64,000 bases of DNA, from NCBI RefSeq assembly GCF_000466165.1, contig NZ_KE951476.1, positions 1 through 64,000 on the forward strand, read 5' to 3'. Positions 53,500 through 61,727 of this stretch are shown here, in pieces (positions within the stretch are counted from its first letter, which is position 1; each line of letters starts with the position of its first letter). The position numbers were made by a program, and so were the translations under genes. This DNA comes from Actinobaculum sp. oral taxon 183 str. F0552 (GTDB lineage Bacteria; Actinomycetota; Actinomycetes; Actinomycetales; Actinomycetaceae). The notes under the pieces are model-generated. The model worked only from the letters and a program-made list of their open reading frames with translations. It had not been told where the DNA came from and ran no database searches.

Positions 53500-53840
53500 G
53501 ATGGAAACCTCCGTGCGATGGATGCGTATTCGATGATGGTCTGGGGCGGAGCCGCGAGCCGCGCTCCGAATGTCATACAGCCACGGTATGCCCGAATGGA
53601 TGGCCAGTATAGGAAGGCAGGCAGGCCTGACTCCGCGGCGGCCCTTCGATGTGAGGACGGCCTTATCGGCAGCGATCCGCGCGGGTGCGCGCTTTGCCGG
53701 AGACGTTGCGAAAATGGCGGGATTTGTGCGCGGAACGTGTTTCGTTAAAGGTCACAACGTCGGGACTTTTCCTTGAGGCCGCGCGGATAATTGAGCACCG
53801 GACGGCTTGCGTAATGTGCGGGCCGCGGGCCTTGCGAAAA
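53500..53840. other. Intergenic region upstream of the DUF1540 gene
   Basis: About 340 bases with no supported gene; it holds the DUF1540 promoter (minus strand) and the end of the HAD gene. A less GC-rich patch near 53740-53775 (GTTAAAGGTCACAACG) is visible. Confidence 0.35.
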
Positions 53841-54728
53841 TCATCCCCGCGCGAGCAGCCTGCCGATTGCGTCGACCACGTCCTGGCCGCACGAGGGGAT
53901 GCGGCACTGCGCGACGGCGAGGATCTGCGGGTGGGCGTCGGCCACGGCGAAGGAACGTCCGGCCGCTTGGAGCATCTCCATGTCGTTGAGGTAGTCGCCG
54001 AAGGCGGCCGTCTGCTCCGGCGGGACGGCGAGCCGGTCCTGCAGCCTGCGCAGGGCCGCGCCCTTATTCGTCCCCTTCGCCGCGATGTCCAGCCAGTACC
54101 GGCCCGACGTCGCCGCGTGGTGGCTGCCCGCCAGATCGGCGATGAGGGGCTCTGCGAACCTCGTGACGCTCTCGGGATCGAAGAGGGCGAGTTTGAGGAC
54201 TTCGTCGTCGAAGTCGAGCAAGTCGGGCAGGATCTCCAGACGCGAATAGTACTTGCGGCACTCGGCCAGGAAAGCTTCGTCGGCGCATTCGACGTAGGCG
54301 CAGCGCTTCCCGCTGACCGTCAGGACGAGCTGCCTGCGGCCGGCGGCCCGGACCCTGTGGACGAGATCCACGGCCACGTCCCGTTCCAGCGTGGTGGAGT
54401 GCAGCTCCTGATCGTCGAGGACGACGTAGCTGCCGTTGTCGGCGATGATCGGCATCCCGTCGATCGCCCGCTCGAACATCCGCGCCAGCCTGGCGTGCTG
54501 CCGCCCGCTGGCGGGGACGAACACCACGCCGCGTTCGCGCATCCGATCCAGCAGCGGCCATAACCCCTCGGGGATGCGACCGCCGGAGTCGAGCAGGGTC
54601 CCGTCCATGTCGGCGACGACCAGCCGCACGCCGGGCCGGCGCGCATCTGGCCGGGGATCCGGCTGGGGCGGGGTGACGGCGTCCTGCGCCGGCGGCCTGC
54701 GAGCGGACGGTGGAGGCGTTGTCGTCAT
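53841..54728 (-). CDS. Cof-type HAD-IIB phosphatase
   Basis: 295 residues from ATG at 54728, GGAG upstream. HAD motif I VVADMDGTLLDSGG, motif II VPASGR, motif III Lys in KGTNKGAALRRL, motif IV AFGDYLNDMEML. A C2-type cap lies between. It dephosphorylates small molecules such as sugar phosphates or flavin precursors. The leader region upstream carries unusual hairpins and a tiny ORF. Confidence 0.9.
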   Translation of the reverse strand: MTTTPPPSARRPPAQDAVTPPQPDPRPDARRPGVRLVVADMDGTLLDSGGRIPEGLWPLLDRMRERGVVFVPASGRQHARLARMFERAIDGMPIIADNGSYVVLDDQELHSTTLERDVAVDLVHRVRAAGRRQLVLTVSGKRCAYVECADEAFLAECRKYYSRLEILPDLLDFDDEVLKLALFDPESVTRFAEPLIADLAGSHHAATSGRYWLDIAAKGTNKGAALRRLQDRLAVPPEQTAAFGDYLNDMEMLQAAGRSFAVADAHPQILAVAQCRIPSCGQDVVDAIGRLLARG

Positions 54729-54852
54729 CGAGGTACTCCGTTCTTCGACGCTCAGCCTATCGGATCTTTCCGTCCTATCGCGCCGCCGATGCCCATGCCT
54801 GCGATGCCCGCCGCAGGCGTGGGCGCCTCGCCTCGGCGCTCCGCAACGCGAA

Positions 54853-54886
54853 GGGCGGGAGACGATCCACGTGTCGTCTCCCGCCC
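54853..54886. terminator. Terminator-like hairpin in the HAD gene leader
   Basis: GGGCGGGAGACGA pairs perfectly with TCGTCTCCCGCCC around an 8-base loop. It is not at the end of any long gene but 125 bases before the minus-strand HAD start, so it may be an attenuator or the terminator of a short transcript. Confidence 0.55.
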
Positions 54887-55022
54887 GCCACCGGAAACCG
54901 GGCGATGAAGGGAAGCCGCCCGGACGGCGGTGCGTCCGTTCGTCGTGCACGTATCACCCCCTTCGGCCGCCCCCGCGGGCGGAGAGATGGCGGACACGGT
55001 CACGTACACACATGGGCTCACC

Positions 55023-55061
55023 CTATCGGCGTGTCCGCTTCATTCGGTTGACGACCACCAT
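55023..55061 (-). CDS. Possible 12-residue leader peptide
   Basis: ATG at 55061 follows a strong GGGGAGG with good spacing and reads MVVVNRMKRTRR before TAG. It is followed by the inverted repeat that covers its stop and by the hairpin at 54853-54886, then the HAD gene, all on the minus strand. The layout resembles leader-peptide attenuation. Coding is unproven. Confidence 0.3.
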   Translation of the reverse strand: MVVVNRMKRTRR

Positions 55062-55373
55062 GGAACCTCCCCGACCTTGAGCGGGCCTGTGGCGAGCCTG
55101 AGAAAGTCCGGAACACTCGGGCCGGAATCGGCGAAGTCTCGCCCTCCCGATCCGCAGCGCAACGTCTCAATCTGCGGCCTCTATTGTGTTCCGAGCTCGA
55201 CACTGCAAGACTCGATTCGGGTTCCACCTGCGCCGTACAGCCGATCCGAAGCGCCCTCGAACCCAGCACGGCTTCTGCCCCGCCGTACCCGGCTCCCCAA
55301 GCGCTCTCCGACCCGCGCCCGACGCGTCAGGCCGACGCCCCGCCCGCTATCCAGATAATCGAAAGGACCCGCA

Positions 55374-57413
55374 ATGGCCCGCCTGCGCCGCTCCATCGAC
55401 GCCTACGGCATCACGACACGGACCCTGGAAGTCCTGCGCGTGGCCGACGTGACCCCGGGGATGAGACGAGTGACGATGGGCGGCCCCCAGCTCGCCGCGC
55501 ACATCGCCCCGAACGGCAATCCCGTGGCGGCATTCCGCTCCGACGGATTCGACGACGCGATCGAGGTCGTCCTCGACCGGCCCGATCAGCCCGGGACCGA
55601 CCGGCCCACCCAGGGCAGAGGCGTCGTCCGCTGGCCCCGCGACGGCGCGCACATCCTCTCCAGGGCCTACACTGTGCGCCGGTGGGATGCCGAAGCCGGG
55701 GAGATCGACGTCGACGTCGTTCGCCGCGTTGGCGGGCCCGGAACCGCGTGGGTGCAGCGCGTGCGCCCGGGAGACGAGATCCAGATCGTCGGGCCGAAGG
55801 CCTCGGCCGGCCACCCCGAAGGCGTCGCGTGGACCCTGGCCGCCGGAGACGAAACAGCCCTGCCCGCCATCGGACGCTGGCTGGAGGAATGGCCGGAGGG
55901 CGCTCGCGGACGGGTCTTCGTGGAGATCGGGGAGGACTCGCACCGCCAGGACCTGCCCATCCCCGAAGGCGTCGAACTGACGTGGCTCAGCAGGCGAGGA
56001 GCCGCGCCCGGCACCGCCCCGCTGCTCCTCGACGCCATCCGCTCCGCCGAATGGTGGGACGGGACGCCGTACGTCTGGGTCGCCGGCGAAGCCGCCGCCC
56101 TCGCGTCGATCCGCAGATGGCTGCGCAACGACGCCGGACTGCCCCGGGACTGCGTCGAAGTGTCGCGATACTGGCGACGCTCCGCATCCGAAGGGGAATC
56201 GGATCGGGGCGCACAGACCCGAGGCCGGTCCGGGACGCTGGGCCAGCCCGGCGTGTGGGGCCCGGATGCGGCGAACGGCCGACTCGAAGCCATCTACCGC
56301 AAGGCCGACATCTTCCCAGGCTTCGCCCTGCGCGTGGCAGCCACCATCGGACTGGCCGACGCGCTCGCGGACGGCCCGCGAACCGCCCGCCAGATCGCCG
56401 AACGGCTGGGCATCGACAGGGCCGGGGCGCCCAAGCTCCTGCGCTATCTCGAGAGCATCGGGATCGTGAAGGCAAGGCCGGGAGGGGCAGTCGAGGCGGG
56501 AGCCGCGGACGGGACGGAGACGACCGGCACCTCGGACGCCGCGCCGGGCATGGTCGCCTACACTCTGACGGAGCTGGGCCGCGAACTGGAGGACGAACGA
56601 ATCGCCGAGGCACTGGGCCTGAGCAATCCGGATGTGGTCAAGGAGATCGGCGGCATGCTCTCCCTGGCCCCCGCCGTGGCGGGCAAGCGCAGCGACGATG
56701 ACGTCGAACACTGGTTCAGCGCGCCCTTCAGCGACGGCGCCAAGCATCACCCCGGGATCTTGGCCGAGAAAGTCGCTCAGGAGGCCGAGCAGGCCTCCTA
56801 CAACGCCGGCTCCCTGGCAGCCGATCCCGTCTTCGAAGGCGACTCGTACGTCATCGTCGGGGGAACGGGAGGGATCGAATACGCCACGGCCCTCGTCGAG
56901 GTGTACGAGGACATGCTGGTGGTCGTCATGGTGTCGGAGTACGAACAGGACGAAAAGCAGCGCAGCGGATCCCACCCGCGCATCGTCTTCGTGGACGACC
57001 CCGTGGAGGCCGTCAAAGCGGTGTTCACGCATTCGATGCTGACAACCGGCGAGCCGTCGAAACCGGACGCGATCTTCTTCACGAACCTCAGCTCGCCGAA
57101 CGACGACGAGTCGCTCGCGATGGTCCTGGGCTCGGCCGCCTCCACCCTGGCCGAGGGCGGCCATCTGCTCCTCCTCGAAGACGTGCTCGACCCGACCGCC
57201 GCCACCGGCTGCGACTACGAGGCCGACCTCGTCGAATTCTCCCTGGGCGGCGGGGGCATCCGCACAGACGACGAATTCCTCGCGGTCTTCCAGCAGGCGG
57301 GCCTCAGACTCCGGGGCCGCCACGCGATCGGGTGGGGGCGCACGCTCTTCGAACTGGAGCACGTGAAGAAACCGGACCGATCCGAGGAACCCGACCAGAC
57401 CGCGGACGCATGA
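55374..57413 (+). CDS. Siderophore-interacting protein fused to a methyltransferase-like module
   Basis: 679 residues. Residues 1-275 are a SIP ferric-siderophore reductase: FAD motif LSRAYTVRRWD, RVRPGDEIQIVGPKA, and the NAD(P)H part VWVAGEAAALASIRRWL with the family-typical VEVSRYWRR. From about 305, a winged-helix dimerisation domain of O-methyltransferases follows (FALRVAATIGLADALADG, IAERLGIDRAGAPKLLRYL), then a Rossmann-like part (VIVGGTGGIEYATALVEVY) with a variant glycine loop, and LLEDVLDPTAATG. Normal SIPs have about 280 residues. It probably releases iron from siderophores and the added module may modify or sense a ligand. Confidence 0.85.
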   Translation: MARLRRSIDAYGITTRTLEVLRVADVTPGMRRVTMGGPQLAAHIAPNGNPVAAFRSDGFDDAIEVVLDRPDQPGTDRPTQGRGVVRWPRDGAHILSRAYTVRRWDAEAGEIDVDVVRRVGGPGTAWVQRVRPGDEIQIVGPKASAGHPEGVAWTLAAGDETALPAIGRWLEEWPEGARGRVFVEIGEDSHRQDLPIPEGVELTWLSRRGAAPGTAPLLLDAIRSAEWWDGTPYVWVAGEAAALASIRRWLRNDAGLPRDCVEVSRYWRRSASEGESDRGAQTRGRSGTLGQPGVWGPDAANGRLEAIYRKADIFPGFALRVAATIGLADALADGPRTARQIAERLGIDRAGAPKLLRYLESIGIVKARPGGAVEAGAADGTETTGTSDAAPGMVAYTLTELGRELEDERIAEALGLSNPDVVKEIGGMLSLAPAVAGKRSDDDVEHWFSAPFSDGAKHHPGILAEKVAQEAEQASYNAGSLAADPVFEGDSYVIVGGTGGIEYATALVEVYEDMLVVVMVSEYEQDEKQRSGSHPRIVFVDDPVEAVKAVFTHSMLTTGEPSKPDAIFFTNLSSPNDDESLAMVLGSAASTLAEGGHLLLLEDVLDPTAATGCDYEADLVEFSLGGGGIRTDDEFLAVFQQAGLRLRGRHAIGWGRTLFELEHVKKPDRSEEPDQTADA

Positions 57414-57440
57414 TCCGGCGGGCCCGCGCGGCCTGCAGTC

Positions 57441-57614
57441 GCGGCTCCGCTCGACTGGGGTCCGGCAGGCGAGATCGGCTTCGAGACGATGGACACGCGG
57501 CTCCACTCGGCTGAGCTCGGCAGGCGAGACCCACCGGGCTGACGACTCGCCGGCGACGGACGCCCAGACTCCTCAGGGAGGACTGGGCTACTCAGAGAGG
57601 ACCGGGCTACTCAG
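57441..57614. repeat. Imperfect direct repeats between the SIP fusion and pncA
   Basis: A ~33-base unit starting GCGGCTCC and ending GGCAGGCGAGA occurs at 57441-57474 and 57497-57529. A second unit, GGACTGGGCTACTCAG (57580-57595), recurs as GGACCGGGCTACTCAG (57599-57614), with weaker copies on either side. No gene is present here. Confidence 0.6.
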
Positions 57615-57644
57615 GCGGACTATCTCTCAGGCTGCCCAGGCCCG

Positions 57645-58613
57645 TTAGGCCGGAGGCCGGCGGCTGCCCGGAGCCCCAGGGTCGAAGTCGATGTCGGAGA
57701 AGTCGAAGTCCGCCTCGTCGACCTCGTCGGAGAAGTCGACGTCCTCCTCAAGGTCGTCGAGCTCCTCCAGGACGTCGAGCTCCTCGAGCAGGTCGTCGGC
57801 GTCCAGGTCGGCCAAACCGTCGACATCCGCGAAGAGGCCGGCGGCGCCCGCCTCGCCTCCGCTTGGGACGTCCAGGTTGTCGTCTAAGCCGTCGAAGTCA
57901 TCCAGGTTATCGTAGTCGTCAAGGTCGCCGAGGTCGTCCAGTTCGCCCCCAGCGAAGCCGGATCCGTCGCCGTGCGGTTCGTCCGCGAAGTCGCCGGGGA
58001 TCGGAGCGTCCTCGCCCTCCTCGTAGAATCCGAAGGCCGACGCCGTGGGGATCTGCTCGACTCCCGCCTCGTCCATCTCGCGGCGCGCGTCCTCGCCGGT
58101 TTCGGGACTCACGGGGACGGTGAGGTCCGAGAGCACCCGAGTGCGCCAGCCCAGGCGCAGAGCGTCGAGGGCGGTTTCCTTCACGCAGTGGGATTCCGCC
58201 AGGCCCACCACGTCGATGGCCTGGATCCCGGCGGCGCGCAGGATCTCCTCGAGGGTTCGCCCCTCCGCGTCCTTTCCCTCGAAGCCGGAGTAGGCCGCCG
58301 AGTACTCTCCCTTCTTCACCGAGGCGTCCAGGGGGAGCGAGGCGATCGCCTCGTGCAGTTCGGCCTCGGCCGTTCCCGCCACCCCGTGCTCGGGCCAGGT
58401 GTCCACGAAGTCGGGCGTGTCCGAGAAGTGGGAGCCGGGGTTGACGTGCCAGTCCTGGGTGGTGACGAGGAGCTCGTACTCGTCCGCGTTCTCCGTGACG
58501 AAATCGGCGATCCGCTCGGCAACGGCATTGCCGCCTTCGACGCCCAGGGCACCGCCTTCGCAGAAGGTGGGCTGAACGTCGACGATGATCAGGGCACGTG
58601 TGTCTTCTTCCAT
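57645..58613 (-). CDS. pncA: Nicotinamidase/isochorismatase-family protein with long acidic tail
   Basis: 322 residues; ATG at 58613 follows AGGAGGAA. Catalytic triad: Asp12 (IIVDVQPTF), Lys100/101 (VKKGEYSAAYSGF), Cys143 (AESHCVKETALDAL). Metal ligands lie in TTQDWHVNPGSHF. This core (~195 residues) converts nicotinamide to nicotinate for NAD salvage. A C-terminal tail of ~115 residues rich in Asp, Glu and Leu follows; no Lys or Arg occurs between Arg178 and Arg318. Such a tail is not part of known PncA. Confidence 0.85.
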   Translation of the reverse strand: MEEDTRALIIVDVQPTFCEGGALGVEGGNAVAERIADFVTENADEYELLVTTQDWHVNPGSHFSDTPDFVDTWPEHGVAGTAEAELHEAIASLPLDASVKKGEYSAAYSGFEGKDAEGRTLEEILRAAGIQAIDVVGLAESHCVKETALDALRLGWRTRVLSDLTVPVSPETGEDARREMDEAGVEQIPTASAFGFYEEGEDAPIPGDFADEPHGDGSGFAGGELDDLGDLDDYDNLDDFDGLDDNLDVPSGGEAGAAGLFADVDGLADLDADDLLEELDVLEELDDLEEDVDFSDEVDEADFDFSDIDFDPGAPGSRRPPA

Positions 58614-58799
58614 GGGATTCCTCCTGCCTGGCGGGTGGAATGTGGTTGAATACCTTGGAAAGATCGTAGCGCGTCCGGTCCGTGGACGCCGCCAGGCCGA
58701 GGGCGCCGGCGAGCTCAAACCGGCGGGCCCGGCCGCGCCCTCCTTTCACGCGCCGAGAGTCGATCCCAGGCGGAGTAGCCCGCCCGAGGAACGGGGCCG

Positions 58800-59120
58800 T
58801 CAAAGCGGGCGCATCCGCCGGGCCGCCCCCGTCTTTCCCTTCACCCACTGGGAGACGGATTCCTCGGTCGAGGAGAAGTTCGCCTGTGCCCCCAGCACTC
58901 CGCGCTGGTAGATGGCGATCCGCTTGGAGAAGAGCATGCGCATTTCCTCCAGGGCGTCGGCTGCGCGTTCCGCGGGGGCGCCCAGATCGGCGCCTATGAG
59001 CTTGTCATTGGAGGAGCGCACTTTTTCGATGCTCGCCATTCTGTGGAGAAGATCAGCCGCGTTCTCACTGGTGAGTTCGAGCTTTCTGGCGGTGGAATCC
59101 GAAAAAGACAAGGTTGACAT
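58800..59120 (-). CDS. Small helical protein, WXG100-like in size, of the hydrolase cassette
   Basis: 106 residues, all helical: STARKLELTSENAADLLHRM, then a central helical part, and SVSQWVKGKTGAARRM at the end. There is no signal peptide. Size and composition suit WXG100/ESX-type small proteins, but a WXG turn is not evident. It starts 8 bases after the lipoprotein gene. A 5' fragment of a second copy lies at 60066-60158. Export by a type VII-like system is inferred only. Confidence 0.6.
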   Translation of the reverse strand: MSTLSFSDSTARKLELTSENAADLLHRMASIEKVRSSNDKLIGADLGAPAERAADALEEMRMLFSKRIAIYQRGVLGAQANFSSTEESVSQWVKGKTGAARRMRPL

Positions 59121-59128
59121 GTTTTCTT

Positions 59129-59827
59129 CTATTTTCGCGTGTTTTTATGTGATGGTGGCGTGTATGGTTTAGTCTGTTGTTGAGGCAGGGCTGGGAGTGC
59201 CGGTGGTGTGTTGGGGTCGGGTGCTTGGTCTGGCCAAATCTCGTGGTCCATGGTGTAGAGCGCGCGGCCTGAGCCGCGGAGCCTCTGGGGGACGACTTCC
59301 GCTCCTTCGGGCCAATTCTCGAAGAGCTGCGTCCCCTTCGCACATCCAGAGCCTACTTGTAAGGCGGTAGACTTTTCGAAGCCTAAGCTAATTTCAGCTG
59401 CGGTGTTTGGATTGTAGAACGTCACCGAACGTCCTTCGTCAGCGTTTGGATCTTTCTGGGGAGGCTCGAAGCCATAGGGTTTGACGATCTCGTAGACGCG
59501 TTTGACGGCGGCCTCCCACTTGTCCTTCCCGAGCGGGGCGGCGGCTCCCAGGGAGTAGGACTCGGCGGTGTAGCCCTCAGGACAGTCAACGGCTGCAGTG
59601 CGTATTTGCTCTCCGCCTTCGAAGCGGGTCCACTCGCCGAGGCCGAACTCCTTGGTGAGAACGTCGTAGAGATAGACCAAGAGAGTCAACGCCTCACGGC
59701 GAGCCTGGGCGATGGGAACGGCTCGAGGGCTGTTCGGCGTGGCCCGCTCACCGAAGTACTTTCCACTGTCGTTGCCGCACGCCGTGAACACGATGGTGCC
59801 CACGACCAGTGCCACGGCGATGCGCAT
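59129..59827 (-). CDS. Lipoprotein, cassette copy 2
   Basis: From ATG at 59827 (MRIAVALVVGTIVFTACGN) it has 232 residues with a lipobox, Cys17 lipidated. Nearly the same protein is encoded at 60165-60881; the region from KYFGERATPNSP to the C-terminal SHKNTRK is almost identical except for a variable segment (QKDPNADEGRSVTFY). The frame extends upstream into a hydrolase remnant, because a deletion removed the original start seen in copy 1. Function unknown; an outer-surface partner or immunity protein of the hydrolase is inferred. Confidence 0.75.
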   Translation of the reverse strand: MRIAVALVVGTIVFTACGNDSGKYFGERATPNSPRAVPIAQARREALTLLVYLYDVLTKEFGLGEWTRFEGGEQIRTAAVDCPEGYTAESYSLGAAAPLGKDKWEAAVKRVYEIVKPYGFEPPQKDPNADEGRSVTFYNPNTAAEISLGFEKSTALQVGSGCAKGTQLFENWPEGAEVVPQRLRGSGRALYTMDHEIWPDQAPDPNTPPALPALPQQQTKPYTPPSHKNTRK

Positions 59828-59829
59828 TC

Positions 59830-60052
59830 GCTGCGAAAACCCGATACCCGGACTAAAGCGCTTGAATTTTCGATTCCAGGCCGGGTCGCCTCTGAACCGT
59901 CCGCCTGCAGAGGCGATCAGGTCTCCCGATGCTCTGCCGATGTGTATCTGCCCAGAGAACATATTGCGCTTACCATTTCTGCTCGTTCCCAAACCAGGAG
60001 ATCCGACGCCGACCGCTTCGTCGGGAGCCGTTGAACCGCGTAACTCGTTGCT
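59830..60052 (-). pseudogene. Remnant of a second DUF1023-type hydrolase gene
   Basis: Minus-strand codons read GSTAPDEAVGVGSPGLGTS and NMFSGQIHIGRASGDLIAS, matching GSTAPDEAIGVGSPGLGTN and NMFPGHVYIGSAPGDIVAS of the hydrolase at 60894-61619. The remnant starts after an in-frame TAG and runs into the copy 2 lipoprotein. It is not a functional gene. Confidence 0.82.
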
Positions 60053-60065
60053 CTAGCGGTAGACC

Positions 60066-60158
60066 GATGCTCGCCATTCTGTTGAGGAGGTCGGTCGCGT
60101 TTTCACTGGTGGAGTCGAGCTTTCTGGCGGTGGAGTCTGAGAAGGATAATGTTGACAT
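60066..60158 (-). pseudogene. 5' fragment of the small helical protein gene
   Basis: Encodes STLSFSDSTARKLDSTSEN and DLLNRMASI, almost identical to the start of the gene at 58800-59120, then breaks into the hydrolase remnant. A deletion between two cassette copies explains the junction near 60053-60065. Confidence 0.8.
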
Positions 60159-60164
60159 TTTTAT

Positions 60165-60881
60165 CTATTTCTGTGTGTGCTTATGTGATGGCGGTGTAGA
60201 TGGTTTGGTTTGCTGTTGTGACAGGAGTGGGGGTGTTGGTGGTGTGTTGGGGTCGGGTGCTTGGTCTGGCCAAATCTCGTGGTCCATGGTGTAGAGCGCG
60301 CGGCCTGAGCCGCGGAGCCTCTGGGGGACGACTTCCGCTCCTTCGGGCCAATTCTCGAAGAGCTGCGTCCCTTTTGCACACCCAGAGCCTACGTCCACGG
60401 AAGTTGAATTGTTATAGCCAAGACGAATCTCAGCACCCGTATTGGGATTGTAGTAACTGACTGCCTGACCGTGACTCGGTTCTTCCTTGGGTGGGCCGAA
60501 GCCATAGGGTTTGACGATCTCGTAGACGCGTTTGACGGCGGCCTCCCACTTGTCCTTCCCGAGCGGGGCGGCGGCTCCCAGGGAGTAGGACTCGGCGGTG
60601 TAGCCCTCAGGACAGTCAAGAGGTTCATCATGTATTTGCTCTCCGCCTTCGAAGCGGGACCACTCGCCGAGGCCGAACTCCTTGGTGAGAACGTCGTAGA
60701 GATAGACCAAGAGAGTCAACGCCTCACGGCGAGCCTGGGCGATGGGAACGGCTCGAGGGCTGTTCGGCGTGGCCCGCTCGCCGAAGTACTTTTCACTGTC
60801 GTTGCCGCACCCCGCGAACACGATGGTGCCCACGACCAAAGCCGCGACGATGCGCATTCGCTGCGAAAACCCGAAACGCAT
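60165..60881 (-). CDS. Lipoprotein, cassette copy 1
   Basis: 238 residues from ATG at 60881, with GAAGGG upstream. Signal sequence and lipobox: MRIVAALVVGTIVFAGCGN, Cys25. Conserved with copy 2 through ALTLLVYLYDVLTKEFGLG, GYTAESYSLGAAAPLGKDKW and LFENWPEGAEVVPQRLRGSG; the Pro/Thr/Gln-rich C terminus is disordered. It starts 12 bases after the hydrolase stop, so they are co-transcribed. I do not recognise the family. Confidence 0.8.
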   Translation of the reverse strand: MRFGFSQRMRIVAALVVGTIVFAGCGNDSEKYFGERATPNSPRAVPIAQARREALTLLVYLYDVLTKEFGLGEWSRFEGGEQIHDEPLDCPEGYTAESYSLGAAAPLGKDKWEAAVKRVYEIVKPYGFGPPKEEPSHGQAVSYYNPNTGAEIRLGYNNSTSVDVGSGCAKGTQLFENWPEGAEVVPQRLRGSGRALYTMDHEIWPDQAPDPNTPPTPPLLSQQQTKPSTPPSHKHTQK

Positions 60882-60893
60882 GAATGTTACCCT

Positions 60894-61619
60894 TCAGGAT
60901 CTGGGGGAAGCCATGCCCTTACCGACCAGTATGCTGGCGATATTGTAGGTAGACGTCTTGTTGGGGCTCATGTACTCGGAATGCCCACTGGAGCCTTCGT
61001 ATATGTGGTTGCCAGGTCCACGCCACCTACCTAGATTGAAGTGCTTGAAAAATGGATTCAAGGACGGATCGTCCCCAAACCAGCTACTGCTTGCGACTAT
61101 ATCTCCCGGCGCACTGCCAATGTATACATGTCCGGGAAACATATTGAGCTTACTACTGCTGTTCGTTCCCAAACCGGGAGATCCGACGCCGATCGCTTCG
61201 TCGGGAGCCGTTGAACCACTCAACCCGTTGCCCATAGTAGTGGATCCATAGGAATGGCCTGTTGCAACTAAGTGCGGATCTTTTCTGTGCACGGCTTGTA
61301 TGCCGTCGTAAAGAGAGGACATATGCTTCCCGCCTTTTTCCGCTTGCTCTTCCGATAATACCGAGTGGGAAGGCGTGTGGATATTATCCCATTGAGGAGC
61401 GTCGTAGTCTAATGTGACAATAGCAGCCACACTTTTGCGCTTTATAGGTTTTCCATATTCGTCAAATCGCCTCTGATTTTCTTTGAAATCCTTATCAAGG
61501 AGCTTGTTAGATATATCAAGGACATTTTCGGCGTTTTTGGTTTCCTTACCCCATTCTGTGCCTTTTCCGATAATGCTATCAGAGACTGTGGACGTCATTC
61601 CCGGGGTGTAAACTATCAC
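60894..61619 (-). CDS. DUF1023 alpha/beta hydrolase, catalytic part (after in-frame TGA)
   Basis: This frame contains the hydrolase domain: VIVYTPGMTSTV, LDYDAPQWDNIHTP, nucleophile elbow TGHSYGSTTMG, VGSPGLGT and a late His in SSGHSEYM. It is in the same frame as the 61728-62603 gene, and the intervening bases also read as typical family sequence (SFYLHRGD, GIGDVDNADH), separated only by TGA at 61728-61730. So it is the C-terminal part of one 569-codon gene, expressed only by readthrough, internal start (GTG at 61619) or not at all. Confidence 0.8.
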   Translation of the reverse strand: MIVYTPGMTSTVSDSIIGKGTEWGKETKNAENVLDISNKLLDKDFKENQRRFDEYGKPIKRKSVAAIVTLDYDAPQWDNIHTPSHSVLSEEQAEKGGKHMSSLYDGIQAVHRKDPHLVATGHSYGSTTMGNGLSGSTAPDEAIGVGSPGLGTNSSSKLNMFPGHVYIGSAPGDIVASSSWFGDDPSLNPFFKHFNLGRWRGPGNHIYEGSSGHSEYMSPNKTSTYNIASILVGKGMASPRS

Positions 61620-61727
61620 ATGATCCGCATTGTCTACATCCCCTATGCCGATTGAAGCCTGTAATTGATCCCCACGGTGAAGATAGAAGCTTGTCAGTGA
61701 ATGCCTTCCATCTGAAGGACCTGAAAA

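Larger units (their letters stand above)
54729..55373. other. Long intergenic region between the divergent HAD and SIP-fusion genes
   Basis: About 645 bases, with promoters for both genes. On the minus strand it contains a 12-codon ORF (55023-55061), an inverted repeat GCGGACACG (54990-54998) / CGTGTCCGC (55030-55038) and a strong hairpin (54853-54886). The right half (55062-55373) shows nothing I can support. Confidence 0.45.

Noticed and set aside
55184-56701. 505-codon plus-strand frame overlapping the SIP fusion
   Set aside because: Arg/Pro-rich frame shadow; the SIP frame carries the FAD and NAD(P)H motifs.
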